A stretch of 64,000 bases of DNA from Trochalopteron elliotii (GCA_024734555.1 JANPWX010000638.1:124001-188000); one strand, 5' to 3'. Positions 32,405 to 61,545 are shown, counted from the first letter of the stretch. The notes: generated by a model from the sequence alone, not told the origin. A program made the numbers and translations.

Positions 32405-34023
32405 GTGATGAGTTTGTGATAATTTTACAAAGATCAAGGTACCAGAAGAGGAAGGCACATTAACCTCTGGTTAGACTGTTATGGCATTATTTGGATGAGT
32501 CATAGTGATTTATATACTCTGAGACTGTGGGAGGCCTTGAAAAGGAAAGGAGACCAGATGAATGGGCAAATAAAAAGTACAAATTTAATGAGATTTTAAG
32601 ATTCAGCACCTGAATTTTCCCTTTTAATAAGGGAATCTAGAAAAGCAGTTCCTAAGAAAGCAACATATTGACTCCTACATTTTTGTTCTGAGATCTAAGA
32701 ATCAATTTCTAGAACTATAGAGACCTCACACTATGTTGCAAGGGTTTTATACACCCTCTCAGTTTCACTTCAATGACCAGAATTTGTATACAATCAAGTA
32801 TTTTACTTGGTGGTTTTTTAGGTACAGAAATGGTCAGGCAGACCAGATTTTCTTAACTCTGCCAACCCTGGCACTCCATTTTAGATCTGTCTGCACTTTG
32901 TTAGACCACAACATTCCCAGAAGGATACTAGAGGGAAAGGCCATTAGAAAATGGCACTTAATTTTAATTGGGAAGATTCCTTTCTGTCAAGAGCATTCTT
33001 CTAATTAGCCAAGTACCACAAGTACCACATTAAGAAACCCAGCATCACAAGCAAAAAGATACTTTCCAATTTAAATCCTTGAAAATTAACATGAAGAAAC
33101 AAGAATGACAGGGATATCTACTTGATTTCTCTGAAAATGTTTCTGATTAAGCCCTTTCACAAGTACCTTCTGAGCAATGAATAAGTATCCCTACTATATT
33201 TTTTAATTCCTCAGGAGTTCTGAGAGCAATACCAAACACGGTTGGACTTTCACCATTTTTCTTGTGCCCCTTGCCCATCCTCAACATGCACTGAAGTGCC
33301 CACTTGCAGAAGCAAGGGAGAGCATAAACAAGAGATTCCTTCAGGCAAGATGTGGCTATATTCTCCTTTCTATTCTCCCTTGTCTGCAACACAGACAAAT
33401 TCCTGGTGTCTGTGCTTCAGAGACTAAGTTACTGAAGGTACTGCAACACTCAGAAATGCATTTTAAGTTGAGGTTCTGGCTGAGGGGTGGCCAGTAAGGC
33501 ACACAGGGATTTTCACTTGGGTTTAAGCTACAGAGCATATGCTTGGCTACCACAGGAGTCCAGGGCTCAGCATGGGCTGGCCAGAGGATCAGCTCCACCT
33601 GCATCACACACAGCTCTGCAACAGTGTTCCTAGGAACAAGTTGTACCTCAGTTCAGTAATTTAATCATAGCAGCAATTGCAATAGAAGCTAAGAACCTCT
33701 CAGAGACCTTGGAAAAGTGGATTTATGGAAAATAATGTTAACAGACCACCACAAATAGATGTCAGAGCTCCCATCTGGCTGCTGAAAGATGCTGCTGCTT
33801 TGCCAAGGTGCAGTGACTGTCCATCTGGTTTTGGTTTCTTGCAAGCAAAGAAAACGTGATCTCCATCAAAGCCTGCTTTATTTCACATCTGCACCAGGTG
33901 AGGGATATCAATTCACAAGGTTGGTAAGTGCCTCTCATCTGAGGGGCAGAAATTAAGACACCAAACCACCACTTGACATAGCTGGATCATAACTTTAATC
34001 TGTTAAGTCTGCAGCTACAAGGT
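32405..34023. other. No gene or element recognised
   Basis: Intergenic; short frames only, with no protein pattern. Confidence 0.5.
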
Positions 34024-35668
34024 TGTCATGGGTTAACACAGTTTGGTTTTTAGTTAAAGAAGAAACAGTTCTCTGTAACCCTGTAAGGACCTGTTAATTT
34101 CCTGTGGAAGGGACAGGCACCAATCAGAGGCCAATTTTTAGATACTGACATATTGTTTAACCACTGAGGAAGCTGAATGTGACTTCGGGAATACCCCTAT
34201 AAAGTCCTGATTGTGTCTAAGCCGGTCCTTTTCCCTTCTGGCTTGCCAGCAGGTAACAACCAGGCCCCCTGGGGCCGCTCCGTGGAGGGGCTCAGGCCAG
34301 CCAGGCCAGCCGCTCCCCCCTGCTGGGGGAGAGACAGCCCTGGCCTGGCCGATGCCTCCGGGGCCGCGGCTGCCGGCAGGGGAAGGGGAGGCTACAGCTT
34401 AACATCTAGCTAACTTTAAAGCCTACCCTCCCCCGCCCCCTGGCCAGGCCAAGGTAGATGCCTGCTGAGCCCCTGATAGCAGCTCCAGGCTCGGGCTGGG
34501 CTGGTCCTGCTCCACTGTGGGCCCCTCCCGGGGCCTGCGCACGGCCCAGCCAGGCTCTGCTTCTGCCTCCGGCCGGGCCGGGCCCACCCCATTAGACCGA
34601 GGGGTGGAGGCGGGAAGGGAAGGCATCCACCGGCCTAGCTACTGAGATCTTGGCCGCAGTTCCTGAGCCTCCCCGATTGGCACGGCTTTGAGCTTCCACA
34701 TCCATGCAGCCAGAGTGGCTGCCTGGCAGAGATCATGTGACCACCGCAGGCCCTGGGCAAGATTTAACTTTCCTGGCACAGATGAAACTTCCAAAGCCCT
34801 AACCCTTCTTTGAGGGAGAGGAAAGGGACAGAGTGAAAGTAGAGAAGACAGCATGAGACGGAAGTCAGTGAAGAGAGAGTGAAAGTCTTAAGTGGGACAA
34901 AGGAGTGAGGAGTGACCTCGTTTGGCTGGACTTCTCTTGTGAAACCATGGAGACTGGGCTGTTTCCTGTAACATATGAATGCTGTTTAGGGGGATGCACG
35001 GCTCTAGTTAAAAGTTGTGGACTGATATAATTGAGATTCAATGGAGAATTTTGAACAGAGGAAGAAAAAAGTGATATGAAGCCCTTCGCTCCTAGGAAAA
35101 AAGGAGATCTCTGTTCCTTGAGATGAAGATGATTTTTGGAAATAGAAGAAGAGAACCTTTGTTTTATACTAGAAGAGTCATCCTTAAATGGTACCCCTAA
35201 TAAGCAGACATGACCCATATGCAGTGTTGGGAAAGCTGCTAATGGGAGGGACTTCACAAAGGCAGGTTCCTGGGCAGCTGTCTCTGTGAGAGATGAGACC
35301 CACAAGAGAACTGTTCTATGTTGTCAGTGGGGAAATTCCATGGAAGTTCTAAGAGAGACTCCTCTCCAAAAGAACTGATGAAAGATTATTTTTAAATGGC
35401 GAAACTGACTGAAAATCACAGGTTTTGTCTATTTATGTTGTTAGTGGAAAAGTGAACACTTTGTAGGGGAGGAGGAGTGATTTGTAAGTTTCATTTTGAT
35501 TCTCATTTTCTTCTTTTAGTGTGTGTTAATAAATCCATCTTTGTACCCTTTAAGTTTGGGCCTGCTTGCTTTTCTCTCCTAATCCTATCTCACAGAGGGA
35601 AAAAGAGAATAAACACTCAAACCACTGCACTAAATTTAGCAAAGACAGGCGAATGTGAAACCATTACA
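34024..35668 (+). mobile_element. Long LTR (group D2), 1645 bp
   Basis: It runs TGTCATGGG to CCATTACA. Flanks AAGGT and TAGGT match at four of five bases, compatible with an aged 5-bp duplication. TATA-like 'cctataaag' (34197-34205) and AATAAA (35528-35533) are 1.3 kb apart, implying an unusually long R region. The GC-rich block 34240-34620 is inverted relative to 28900-29150. Confidence 0.75.
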
Positions 35669-38600
35669 TAGGTATATACAAAGCAAGTGCTCAGGTGAAG
35701 GAAGAGGATGAAATTCTGGAGAAGAATAACTGAACATAAGTATCTTAAGGATTAAGATACTAAAAGCAGCCAAAGACTTAAAATAGAGGCAGCAAATATA
35801 TCCCCATAATGCAGTTCAGGAGTTCCCCTCATTAAGGAAGTCACAAGTCACCCACAATGTGAATGTAACCTTTTTGGACAGACTAAGTTCATTAAGATCA
35901 CTAAGTACTCTTGCTATGATCTTAAAAATGGATCTATGTGGAAAATTAACAACTGAGACTAGAAATAAACACCTATTAACTGTTCTTTGTTAATTTATTC
36001 ACCTTGGACTAACACCAGCAGCACAGATGAGGGGAACCAAACATAGACTCACTTCTTTATTGCAATCCCAGAAAGCACCCAAGGTAGAGCACTACCAATT
36101 CTCCCTGGCTGACTTGACTGTACAAGGGAGAAAACTGGAAGAATTATCAGAAATAAGGTGAAGAGGGTGAGCACCACCCTCATTTCTCTGCTCAAGTCAA
36201 CATTGCAAAGTAGCTTCTGCTTCCTTAGGAAGGTCTATCGCATAACACCCAATTGTTACTGAGACATTGCTACCCAGTAGAATCTATGATTCTTCTCTTC
36301 ACCTCATTCCTGGTAATTCCTCCAACTTTCTCCCTTGTACAGTCAAGTCAGCCAGGGAGAATTGTATTACTGAACCCATAGTTAAGTCACTAGGTTTGAT
36401 TACCTGTGATTATGATTGCTGAAAATGCAATACCCGAAGACCCAAATTAACGTGGTAGTCTACTGAAAAGAGCTGAGTGATAAAATTAACTAGTTCCTAC
36501 ACTCACTGGCAGCACAGAAGATCCCACATGACTGAAAAAATAACAGCAGGAAGAAAAGTCCAAAGGTCTGTTATAATTAAAGTTCTTTTCTCTGCTTCAA
36601 GTGCCTAATGTGAGATAAACCAGAGTCTGTTCCCCCCCAGAAATAGACTGTTACTGTGTAATCCTCCCATTAGTGAAACATGTACTAGGGCAACTACCCA
36701 GTTCTCTGGTCTGAGCCAGCCTCAAAGGTTTACCCAGTTTAAAAAAAGCAAATTAAAGGTCTCAAGCATGGCTTGACAAAATGCCAGCAAATCCATTTCT
36801 GCTCACCTCTGCAAGTACAATATTGCTACAGTAAAAAACTGGGATGATTTGGGGTGAAGGAGGCAACCCCAAACAGACCATTCAGATGGGCAGGAAAGAG
36901 CAAGGGAGGGAACTTGTTAAGAAACATTTGAAAAGACAGCCTGAAAATGCAAATGCCACTGGGTTGCAGCAGAGCACGGCGAGACACAGTGAGCACAACT
37001 CAGTCACTAGACTGAATTTCATGTATCAGGGGTATATCTGCTATTTGAACACCAGGGTGCACTCAACTTTCCTCCATGAAGAGATGAGAGAGACCCTGCT
37101 GTACAGTCATTCCTGCACTTCAATGGAAAACCACTGCTTCTTTCACCATGATCCTGGATTTCAACTGTTTTCTAAACCACTAGGGCAATAAAATCAATTC
37201 AAGTAAGAAAACCTGTCTTTTTATCCCATTTCTCCTATGACTTATATTTGGACAGTTGGCATATCATCACCTTTCTCTGCCTCTTTTTCTAACCTTGACT
37301 GGACCAAAAGTGACATATGAACAACCACAAAATATTCTGAAACTTAACATCTATAATGCTATATTGCTACAAGCATTTAAAACCACTGAAACAGGCTCGA
37401 AATTAAGTTCTCTCTGGCCCAAGTTGTGTTCTTGCAGCACTATATCTAGTTTGTTCCCAGTTTTTTGGGGGGCTTTTCATACAGCAACAAGGATGTCTCC
37501 CTCCCCATGAGAAGTTATCTTTGGATGAAAGCATGACAAAAGCAGAATACACAGAAGCATATGAAACTTGAGAAATTTTACATCATTGTCCAATTCTTCT
37601 GAGAATTGTCCAAAGCTTCCTATGCAGAAAAAAGTGAGGAAAAGGGCACTCACACTACCAGGCTTTAGGACCACACACTGAGGTATTTGTGGAGATCAGT
37701 TGGCAGAGAGGGACACTTTCCAGGTGTGCCAAGGTGACCTCTTCAATAACCTAGAGACTCTGCTGACTCTGCAGAAATATCAGCCTCCATGTTTAGAGGC
37801 TAAAGCTTAGTCCATAAAAATACCCTTTTTGCCCCCTCACCCAGACCTGGAATATGCGTCAAATTTATAGATCAGCATCAGGGCTAGGGTTTCCAGATCA
37901 GTAGTTTTCCTTTGGCACTGGTGACACTAAGCATCTAATTAGTTGTTTCAGCAGAATTAGAGGACACTCAGAGTCAAGTGTCTAGTTTCTTTAGAGGAGA
38001 GGGGAAAAAAAGGCACCTCAAAACAAGCCCAACAAAACAACTAACCAGAAATTGTTCCCTGTGACAGTGTGATCTTACATGGTAGCTGGAGGAATAATCC
38101 TAGAAATACACATCCTGCCATACTTCACCAAGATTTGTTTTTCTCTGTATACTTTCACTTTTCAAAACCCCTAAAATAACCAAACCATTAAGTTGCCATC
38201 ACAGAACAACACAGGCACCATTACATCTTAAAAAAAAACAATTAACAACCCTAAATAAAATATGAGAACTCCTTTGCTACTCCATAGTTTATAATTTCAC
38301 CATGAACTGATTCAGTTTAAGCAACCAACCCACAAGGAAAGTAGAATTATGAAACACCACAAAAAGATCTTTGAGAAGTACCCATGTCAATGTTCAGTGT
38401 GAGTAAATTATACTTCTGAGACAGGTGCATATCTGGGAGACCTCTTATCTTAACAGGATTTTCACCAGGATGGGACTGCATTCCTTGCAGGATTTTCATC
38501 CAAGTGTCCACTAACAACCAGAAAATAACCCCAAGTCTCACTGCTTGGCATTACTGATGAAGATATAGAGTACAAAGATGAGAGGGACCACTAAGACACG

Positions 38601-38910
38601 TGCGGACTAGCTCTAGGCAATCTGGCAGGAACTGCATATGGGACTAGAGCTACTCTACAGTGATGGCTGTGATCTCCAGCAGACACAAGAACAGAGCATG
38701 TCCCAGCTTTGTCATTCTCAGCTTCATCCAACAACCTATTTGGCACCAAAGCAGTGAGATACAGGCACACTCTGCTCCACTAGTGACAAGAGCATGGGAA
38801 AGGCATTCATCCCAGCAGAGGACAGGGGTGTCAGTAACAAGCCAAGCTTGGTGCCTTGCCAAAAGGCTAGGAGGAGCACCCTTGAGTCCTGCATTTTAGT
38901 GAGTATTAGG
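35669..38910. other. Intergenic, no gene recognised
   Basis: Apart from the inverted repeat at 36097-36363, nothing is recognised. A minus-strand GCAATAAAG (about 36057-36065) is a possible distal poly(A) signal for DCAF12, but this is only positional. Confidence 0.5.
36097..36363. repeat. Inverted repeat with 69-bp arms
   Basis: The arms 36097-36165 and 36295-36363 are reverse complements at 63 of 69 positions, with no gaps. The inner loop is 129 bp. A transcript across it would form a long hairpin. The longest perfect part includes 'ctcccttgtacagtcaag'. It could be an old palindromic DNA element or a local inverted duplication. I recognise no family. Confidence 0.92.
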
Positions 38911-39531
38911 TGTCTTGGGTTATGTAACCAAAAAAAATGTTTATTCTATTCCATCTGTTGAAACCCGGTTGGGGAGGTGTTTTTTCTTTATCTGTTGTAA
39001 CTCCAGGAGGGAGGGGGTGACTGCCTTTCTGACAACAAGCCAGCTGTTAAAACTGGGTGGGGCATTGTTTCTTATCTCTGTTCACCCTCCCATTACCTCC
39101 ATGGGGATATCTTCTGTTAATGGGCCATTAAAGCTCACCAATGACATGACACATTACATCATCCCGTTGTGAGATGCTCTACCCAGGGAGAAGGAGCCAA
39201 ACCATTTTCACCTAGATAAAAAGGAGCCACAAGTGTCACCAGTCATCCAGTGTTCCCATGGGACTCCTGAAGTAAGACCGGACCCATCTCTGGACCCTTG
39301 GCTCCACAGGATCATTTCTACTTCCAACAGGACCACATCTGCCATTCCAGGAGGGCTTACTTTTGGACTGTTTCCAACACCCTGACCAACAGGGTGTCAG
39401 GTTGTATTCTGACTCTGTCAGTGGTCTTTTGTATTATTGCATTTATTTTATTTTACTTCTCATTTTTTTTATTCCTATTAAATTGTATTTCTGACTTGGA
39501 GTCTCACTGGTTTTGCTTTCAAACCACTACA
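38911..39531 (+). mobile_element. Solo LTR (family I, 621 bp)
   Basis: Perfect 5-bp duplication TTAGG at 38906-38910 and 39532-39536. Ends are TGTCTTGGG and CCACTACA. 'gataaaaagg' (about 39215) is TATA-like and 'attaaattg' (about 39477) lies near the 3' end, giving plus orientation. It lies downstream of DCAF12, antisense to it. Confidence 0.92.
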
Positions 39532-39823
39532 TTAGGTAAGATCATCACCCTGGAATGCACACACTTCATGGCTGGACCTGAAGGGCATTGGACTTATTCT
39601 CCCCACCCAGTCCCCATGTGAAGTTTGTGGGAGTTTGATTGCAGAAGGCAGCAGGGGATTCGAGGAAAACCTGAGCCTCTCCTACAGCAAGCAAGATGAC
39701 AACAGATGCTGCTAGCTCAATGTGAACTAACAGCAAGTTATCTTGCTACATGGAAAGCTTCCAGCTTGCATTAGAGAAGTCCAAGATGCACTCTTTAACC
39801 TCAGAGAAAAAAAAAAAACCAGT

Positions 39824-40849
39824 TTAATTATTCCATCGGCATATTAGAGATGACCAACCAGAACAGCTAAAATGGAAAAAGTTTCCATAACCTGGGACAA
39901 AAAGAGGTCCTGGTTTTTAGGCAGTTTATGAAGAACCCATGAGCTACCACAGCAGCATACTAAGCAATCTTGACTCATCTGGCAAATTGATAGATTTAGT
40001 TAATTTTGAAGGACAAGAACACTCATGTCCCTTGCCCCTATTTCTTCTCAGCACCTCTGCAGGCCCTCAATGTGTAATGTCATCCTGCAATAGCCACACT
40101 GCAGAACACTCTATACAAACTCCAGTTGTGCAAGCTGATACATGGGAGAAGCAGAAAAGGAACAGTGGATAAATTTTCTTTTGGCACTGCTGAAAACTAC
40201 AATTCAAATACAAATTCATTTTTTAAAACTCCTGGACTTTGGGTTTGATGGGCAATACCCCAGGGCAATCTGTCCCTGGGCTCCATTAAGTACATATTAA
40301 AATGACCATACTCCTTTATGAATAAACAGTGTCATTAGACTTGTACTTTTAAAAAATAAGATTAACCCAGACCAGGGCCAGGCTCTACAGATAAGCTACT
40401 ACTTTATCTCTTACAAATATTTTTAATATTTTTAAATTACAAGTAGTCCACACTCCAGGTAATGGAACTGACACAAAATATCTGAAGACACAGCCCCTAG
40501 ACTTTCACAGAAAGTCCAGAAGCAACCATGCTACAAGAAAGGAATCCTACGTCACAGCAAAGAGGAGGAGGCACATGGCCAAGACAGCCTAAATGCAGGG
40601 GAAAAGTCATTTGGAGTAAATGCAATTAAAAAAAGGATTTAAAAAAACCTTCATATAAAAGATCAAGGAGGTTAAAGCAAAAATAATGGTTCAAAAAGAT
40701 GTACAAGACTGTTGGAGACCAACAGAAAATTCTAACAAAAAATAACTTGCATTTAAACCAGAAGTCAATGGCATCACACAATTTTGTTTTTAAAATGGTA
40801 AAGAAAAGTGGAAATCTGTGTCATGATCAGCATTTATGAAGAGTTATCA
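39824..40849 (-). other. DCAF12: Presumed DCAF12 3' UTR
   Basis: Minus-strand sequence after the stop codon. No AATAAA occurs soon after the stop. The first candidate is ATTAAA at about 39823-39828 (minus strand). The true end cannot be set from sequence alone. Confidence 0.35.
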
Positions 40850-56801
<15,952 letters not shown>

Positions 56802-57049
56802 CTAACATTCTTTTAAATGTAGAATCCACAAATGCTGCAAATAAGGTTGAAAAATGCATACATTCCTTCTTAAAACAACTAAATTAAATAATTGTGGGTT
56901 TTACTTTCATCATCCATCCTTATTTTGGCTAGGATAACATTAGCTTCCTTCTTAGTAGCTGGTACAGTCCTGTGTTGCACTGCAACCCCACACCCCATCA
57001 GATGTTTCCATATTAGGAAAAGAGTTTCAGTTTCACCACAGAACCTATA

Positions 57050-57480
57050 AGGAAGATGAACCAGAAACTTCTATGCTCTTCTTACTGTAATCGGCTCAGT
57101 GCCAGGACAAAAGCACCTGTTGGTGTCTTTAGCTGTTCCTCAAGAAATGCAGCTATTTTCTATTGGGCAGCTTGCCAAAAAACCCTCCTAAATCATTGAG
57201 TACTTAAGGGAGAGCATGGAGATTCTCGGGGTACTTTTGGTGTGTCTTAGCAGGTGCAAGGGACCTCCCTGCACTGTGCACAGCTTTTGTTCTTTTGTTT
57301 TGTATAGTTTGTTATTTTCACTTTAATTAAAACCTTTTTGCTTTTTCAAAACACACCCGATCATGCTGTCTCTCTATTTTTAAGCCATTTCTGGGAGGTT
57401 GCTGGACACCCTCAGAGTGTGTTGAACCCTCGTGGGGCTAAAAACATGCTGGCCCCACATAGAAATTCAACAGTTCTGTA
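57050..57480 (+). mobile_element. Possible LTR fragment
   Basis: 'ctttaattaaaacctttttgc' (ATTAAA, about 57325) is followed by T-rich then GC-rich sequence and precedes the ERVL-2 LTR. It resembles an R-U5 region, but no boundaries are visible. The interval 56724-57050 shows nothing. Confidence 0.35.
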
Positions 57481-57517
57481 TTTTGGATTTAGTACAAGAA
57501 TAATGTTGATAACACGC

Positions 57518-57991
57518 TGATGTTTAGTCTTTGCTTGATAGTGCTTACTTTAAATCAAGGACTTCTCAGTTTTCCATTCTGTATCAGGGAGCAGGTGCAC
57601 AAGAGGCTATGAGGGAACATAGCCAGGACAGTTAAACCAAACTGGCCAAAGGGATATTCCATACCATCGAACATTATGCTCAGTATATAAAGCAGGGGGT
57701 TGGGATTGGCTGGGAGCTGCCAATCACTGTCAGGGGATGGGCTGGGCATGGGTCAGTGGGTGGTAAGCAATTGTATTGTACATCACTTCTGTTTCTTGGA
57801 TTTTATTTCTTTTTTTCCTATTATAACAATAATATTTTCCTTTATTCCAATTACTAAACTGTTCTTATCTTAACCCACAGGTTTTACATTTTTTCCAATT
57901 TTCCTCCCCATCCATCCAGGAAATGGGAGGGAGGGGAAGTGAGTGAACAGCAGTGTGGTACTTAGTTGCCAATTGGGGTTAAACCACAACA
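57518..57991 (+). mobile_element. 5' LTR of ERVL-2
   Basis: It begins about 'tgatgtttagtctttgcttg' and ends AAACCACAACA. TATA 'cagtatataaa' (about 57682), CCAAT-like 'gccaatcac' and 'attactaaactg' follow. Its last 150 bases align with the sense strand of the ERVL-1 LTRs. Confidence 0.8.
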
Positions 57992-57999
57992 GTCCATTT

Positions 58000-58017
58000 T
58001 GGCACCCAAAATGGGGC
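58000..58017 (+). promoter_or_regulatory. Primer-binding site, tRNA-Lys-like (ERVL-2)
   Basis: TGGCACCCAAAATGGGGC, eight bases after the LTR end. It is three substitutions from the tRNA-Lys(CTT) complement and independent support for the same primer as ERVL-1. Confidence 0.7.
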
Positions 58018-58928
58018 TCAAAGGGTTGAGACAATGACAGATCTGACCAGAGCATGTTAAAACAATTTTTTTATAAGCATTCATTATATTAGTTTAATAG
58101 TCATGGGTCACAAAGTTGATTTTACCCTCACAGTTGTTGCACATGTTCTCAGAGTTGCGTTGTGTGACACTGTACTTGCAGTATGTGTTCCCTGTGGTGA
58201 TGTTTATCATCCTTGAGGCCTGGACCAAGGTTATCATTTTGTTGTACTTCGTAATACTGGCCTATGTTATGATAGAGCCACTGGTCATGGAAGTAACCTG
58301 GTATGTGTCCTCAGCATTGCCATCCTACCTGTACCTCAGGAGCCATCTATTGGGAACTATTAACAGTTACATCTGCCTTTTCTCCTTGAATACATCTTCC
58401 AACATCCATCCAGCCAGACTTCCTGCCTTCCTTCTCCTTCAGGATGATTACAGTAGTATTTGAGAACTTGTAAGATTTTGAATATCCTTTGAATACCCTT
58501 GCAACCAACCTGGCCCTTTTGCTAGGAGCCAGCACGTTGCTGCATATAGTTCAGGTCTTGTTTCAGAGTAAACAACTATTTAGGAACATCACCCAGAGAT
58601 CTGCCCTGCAGCTGAATAGTTCTAAGTGATGGGGTGTGCAGGATGGTATATGCAAGTGCCTAGGACAGTGGGCACCTGCAATGTTTTTGAACCTCACCCC
58701 TGGACAAGTGCATGATAGGGAAGATGTGTGCTAATGTCTTTATAAACAATTCTATGGGTGAAGGTGTGGGTGTTAATGTCTTTGAAATGGGTCTTAATGT
58801 CTCTACTAACTTTGGGCAGCAGGTTCCTAACAGGGCCCAGACAGCTTGGCTCCTGAAACAGACAAGTGGGGTCTGCACAAGGCTGAATTTCAGAACTTTG
58901 AGGTAAAACAGTAGGTTGAAGGGGGGAT

Positions 58929-59409
58929 ATGTGGTAGGCAGATCAGGAAGGCTCTATCTTCCTAGTACCTCAGCCAGCAGGGAAAGGAAGAGGGCAAAAT
59001 GCAGCCAGGAGTTAGGATAAAAGGAGATAAAAGGATAGGATAAAAGGAGACTCCTTTGTCTCCTTTATGGACACTGGCTTTTCATAGCGTGATTTTCCGT
59101 AGACAGTCTTGTTGAAAGCGGTGGTCCTATGGAAGATCTGCTCCTCCTGTGGGAGTTCGGGTCCTCCTCTGGATCTGTCCAGTGGTGGTGGTGGTGTCCT
59201 AAGCCCCCAAACCTCGAGATTGTAGAGACGCGAGTTTCAGGTTTTTATATTTGTATCAGTATTTGTTATAAGTCTGTACTTGGTATGTTCCTTCCACCCC
59301 CCCATTCCTACCCCTGTGGNCTGACGGACCCACACGAGAGGTTTCTGTGGTCTGGAGGGATTCACTGCTAGCCGGTAGCAGCCCCCACCACGAAAGAAAC
59401 TTCAACACG
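58929..59409 (+). mobile_element. Probable solo LTR inside ERVL-2 gag
   Basis: It starts TGTGGTAGGCAG and ends near 'aaacttcaaca'. It contains short direct repeats of 'ggataaaaggaga' (59018-59052) that double as TATA-like sites, and 'ctcctttgtctccttta'. ERVL gag-like sequence resumes downstream. Edges are uncertain and a single N lies at 59320. Confidence 0.5.
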
Positions 59410-59779
59410 AGATTATATGCGGCCAGGTTCAGGTGGTACCTCCCCCCGAGCGGGGAATATCACAATGGAATGATGTAGTCCTATGAGTCATAGAATATTT
59501 TTGGAATCCCTGATAGTCCTTCCAGCTGCCTGGTCTGCTGTTTCCTGGGCAACACCCTCCCCTCACAGGGTCCTCCTTTCAGATGGGAAAAAAGTTCCCT
59601 GAAGAACCCAAACCCACAACACCAGCTCTGGGAATACAAAGACAATCTCGCTTCCTCTCTCATCTCAGCTGTGGAAAAACTCCTGGGAGGTCCAGCAACT
59701 CAAAGAGGATATGCCCTACTCTACACCTGTAGGGACTAGCACCTCAGCTATTAACATTAAGCATCCTCTTGCTCAAAAG

Positions 59780-60520
59780 AGAGGATATAGAAGGTACACA
59801 CCATGGGGTACCCTGTGGTTTTGCCTGCGGGACCACAGAGAGGGCATGAGGAAGTAAAATGGAAAACCTACCTCAATCCTAGAGGCACAGGTAGAGGAAT
59901 TGCAGGGAAAAACAATCACAAAAGAGGGTTCTTGCAGGAAAGCTGCTGCTTCAAGCTACAGTGGGCAGTTTCTCAGGCAGAATGGAAGGACTGATCTTAC
60001 TCCTGATCCTACAGAAGAAAATTCTAATGCATTTCTACAAGAAGTAATTAGAGAATCATATGATCAGAACTAGAGGGGCCCTGCCTCCAGCCAAGTGGAA
60101 GAGAAGGACAACTGGGTTTACTGGACTTGTAGATCTGATGACCTGGCACATCAGACCCACAGGGGTACAGGGCTCTAGTACATACCAGTGCACAGTGTAT
60201 CCTAATGAAATCAAGCTATAGAGGGGCAGAACCCATTTGCATTTCTGGAGTGACAGAGAGATCATAACACCTGACTATTGGAGGCTGAAATCATCCTGAC
60301 TGGGAATGAATGGTAAAAGCACCCCACTGTGACTGGCCCAGAGGCTCTGGGCATCCTTGGCATAGATTACCTCAGGAGAGAGTATTTCAAGGATCCAAAA
60401 GGGTACCAGTGGGCTTTTGGTATAGCTGCCCTAGAGACAGAGGAAAGCTATCAGCTGTCTACTCTGCCCAGTCTCTTGGAGAACTCTAGTTGTGGGGTTA
60501 CTGAGGGTTGAAGAACAGCA
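59780..60520 (+). pseudogene. Gag end and protease-linker remnant (ERVL-2)
   Basis: 'LWFYLRD' with 'KWNGKPTS' (about 59810-59870, broken frame) matches gag of ERVL-1. 60329-60511 holds 'GPEALGILGIDYLRREYFKDPKG', matching the ERVL-1 protease-RT linker. Stops and frameshifts interrupt both. Confidence 0.75.
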
Positions 60521-60559
60521 GGTACGGATCACTACAACAGTGAACCATCAGCAATATTG

Positions 60560-61140
60560 CAATAACTGACTCCCTGATTCCAATCCATAAACTGATTTGC
60601 CAACTGGAGAGCCAAGGAGTGATCAGCAGGACCCACTTACCCTTTAATAGACCCATTTAGCCAGTGCAAAATTCTAATGGAGAATGGAGACTGACAGTGG
60701 ATAATCATGGCCTGAACGATGTCACACCATCACTGAGTGCTGCCGTGCTGGACATGCTGGAACTTCAATATGAGCTGGACTCAAAGGCAGCCAAGTGGTG
60801 TCACAACTGATATCACCAGTGCGTTTTTCTCAATACCTCTGGCAGCAGAATTCAGGCCACAGTTTGCTTTGACTTGGAAGGGCATCCAGTACACCTGGAA
60901 CCAACTGCCCAGGGGTGGAAACAGCCCTACCATCTGCCATGGACTGATCCAGACTGCACTAGAAAAGGATGAAGCTCTGGAACGCCTGTAATACATTGAT
61001 GAAGTCATTGTGTGGGGCAATACAGTAGAAGTTTTTGAGACAGGTAAGAAAATAGTTCAAATCCTTCTGAAAGCCTGTTCTGTCATAAAACAAAGTAAGG
61101 TCAAGGGACCTGCCCAAGAGATACAGGTTTTAGGGATAAA
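60560..61140 (+). pseudogene. Reverse transcriptase remnant (ERVL-2)
   Basis: RT start 'QLESQGVISRTH' and 'WRLTVDNHGLNDV' (about 60600-60720). The palm Asp lies in 'TDITSAFFSIPL' (60805-60840), 'LPRGG...SPT' follows, and the catalytic box reads Y-I-D-E (60992-61003), with the second Asp changed to Glu (GAA). A TAA at 60989-60991 directly precedes it. Inactive. Confidence 0.85.
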
Positions 61141-61189
61141 ATAACAAGATGGGTGCTGCCAGACACCAGTGGATGTGTTCAGCAAAATA

Positions 61190-61545
61190 ACAGTAATGTC
61201 TCCACCAACTCACAAGAAAGAAACACAAGCTTTCTTAGGCATTGTGGGATTTTGGAGAATGTATATTCCAAATTATAATAAGATTTTCCTATTAAGTGAC
61301 CAGGAAGAAGAATTATTTCCAATGGGGCCCTGAGCAACGAAAAGCCTTTGAGCAAATCAAACAGGAGACAGTTCATGCTGTAGCCCCTCAGGCCAGTCAG
61401 GAAAAGGCAAGATGTAAAAAATGTGCTCTATACCACATCTGGGGAGAATGATCCTTCCTGGAGCCACTGGCAGAAAGCACCAGGGGAGACTCAAGGTTGA
61501 CCGCTGGGGTTTTGGAGTTGGGGATGCAGAGGATCTGAAGACCAC
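61190..61545 (+). pseudogene. RT thumb/connection remnant (ERVL-2)
   Basis: 'FLGIVGFWRMYIP' (about 61233-61270) is the retroviral RT thumb pattern. 61430-61540 aligns with minus-strand ERVL-1 49945-49843. It ends at the LTR insertion. Confidence 0.8.
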
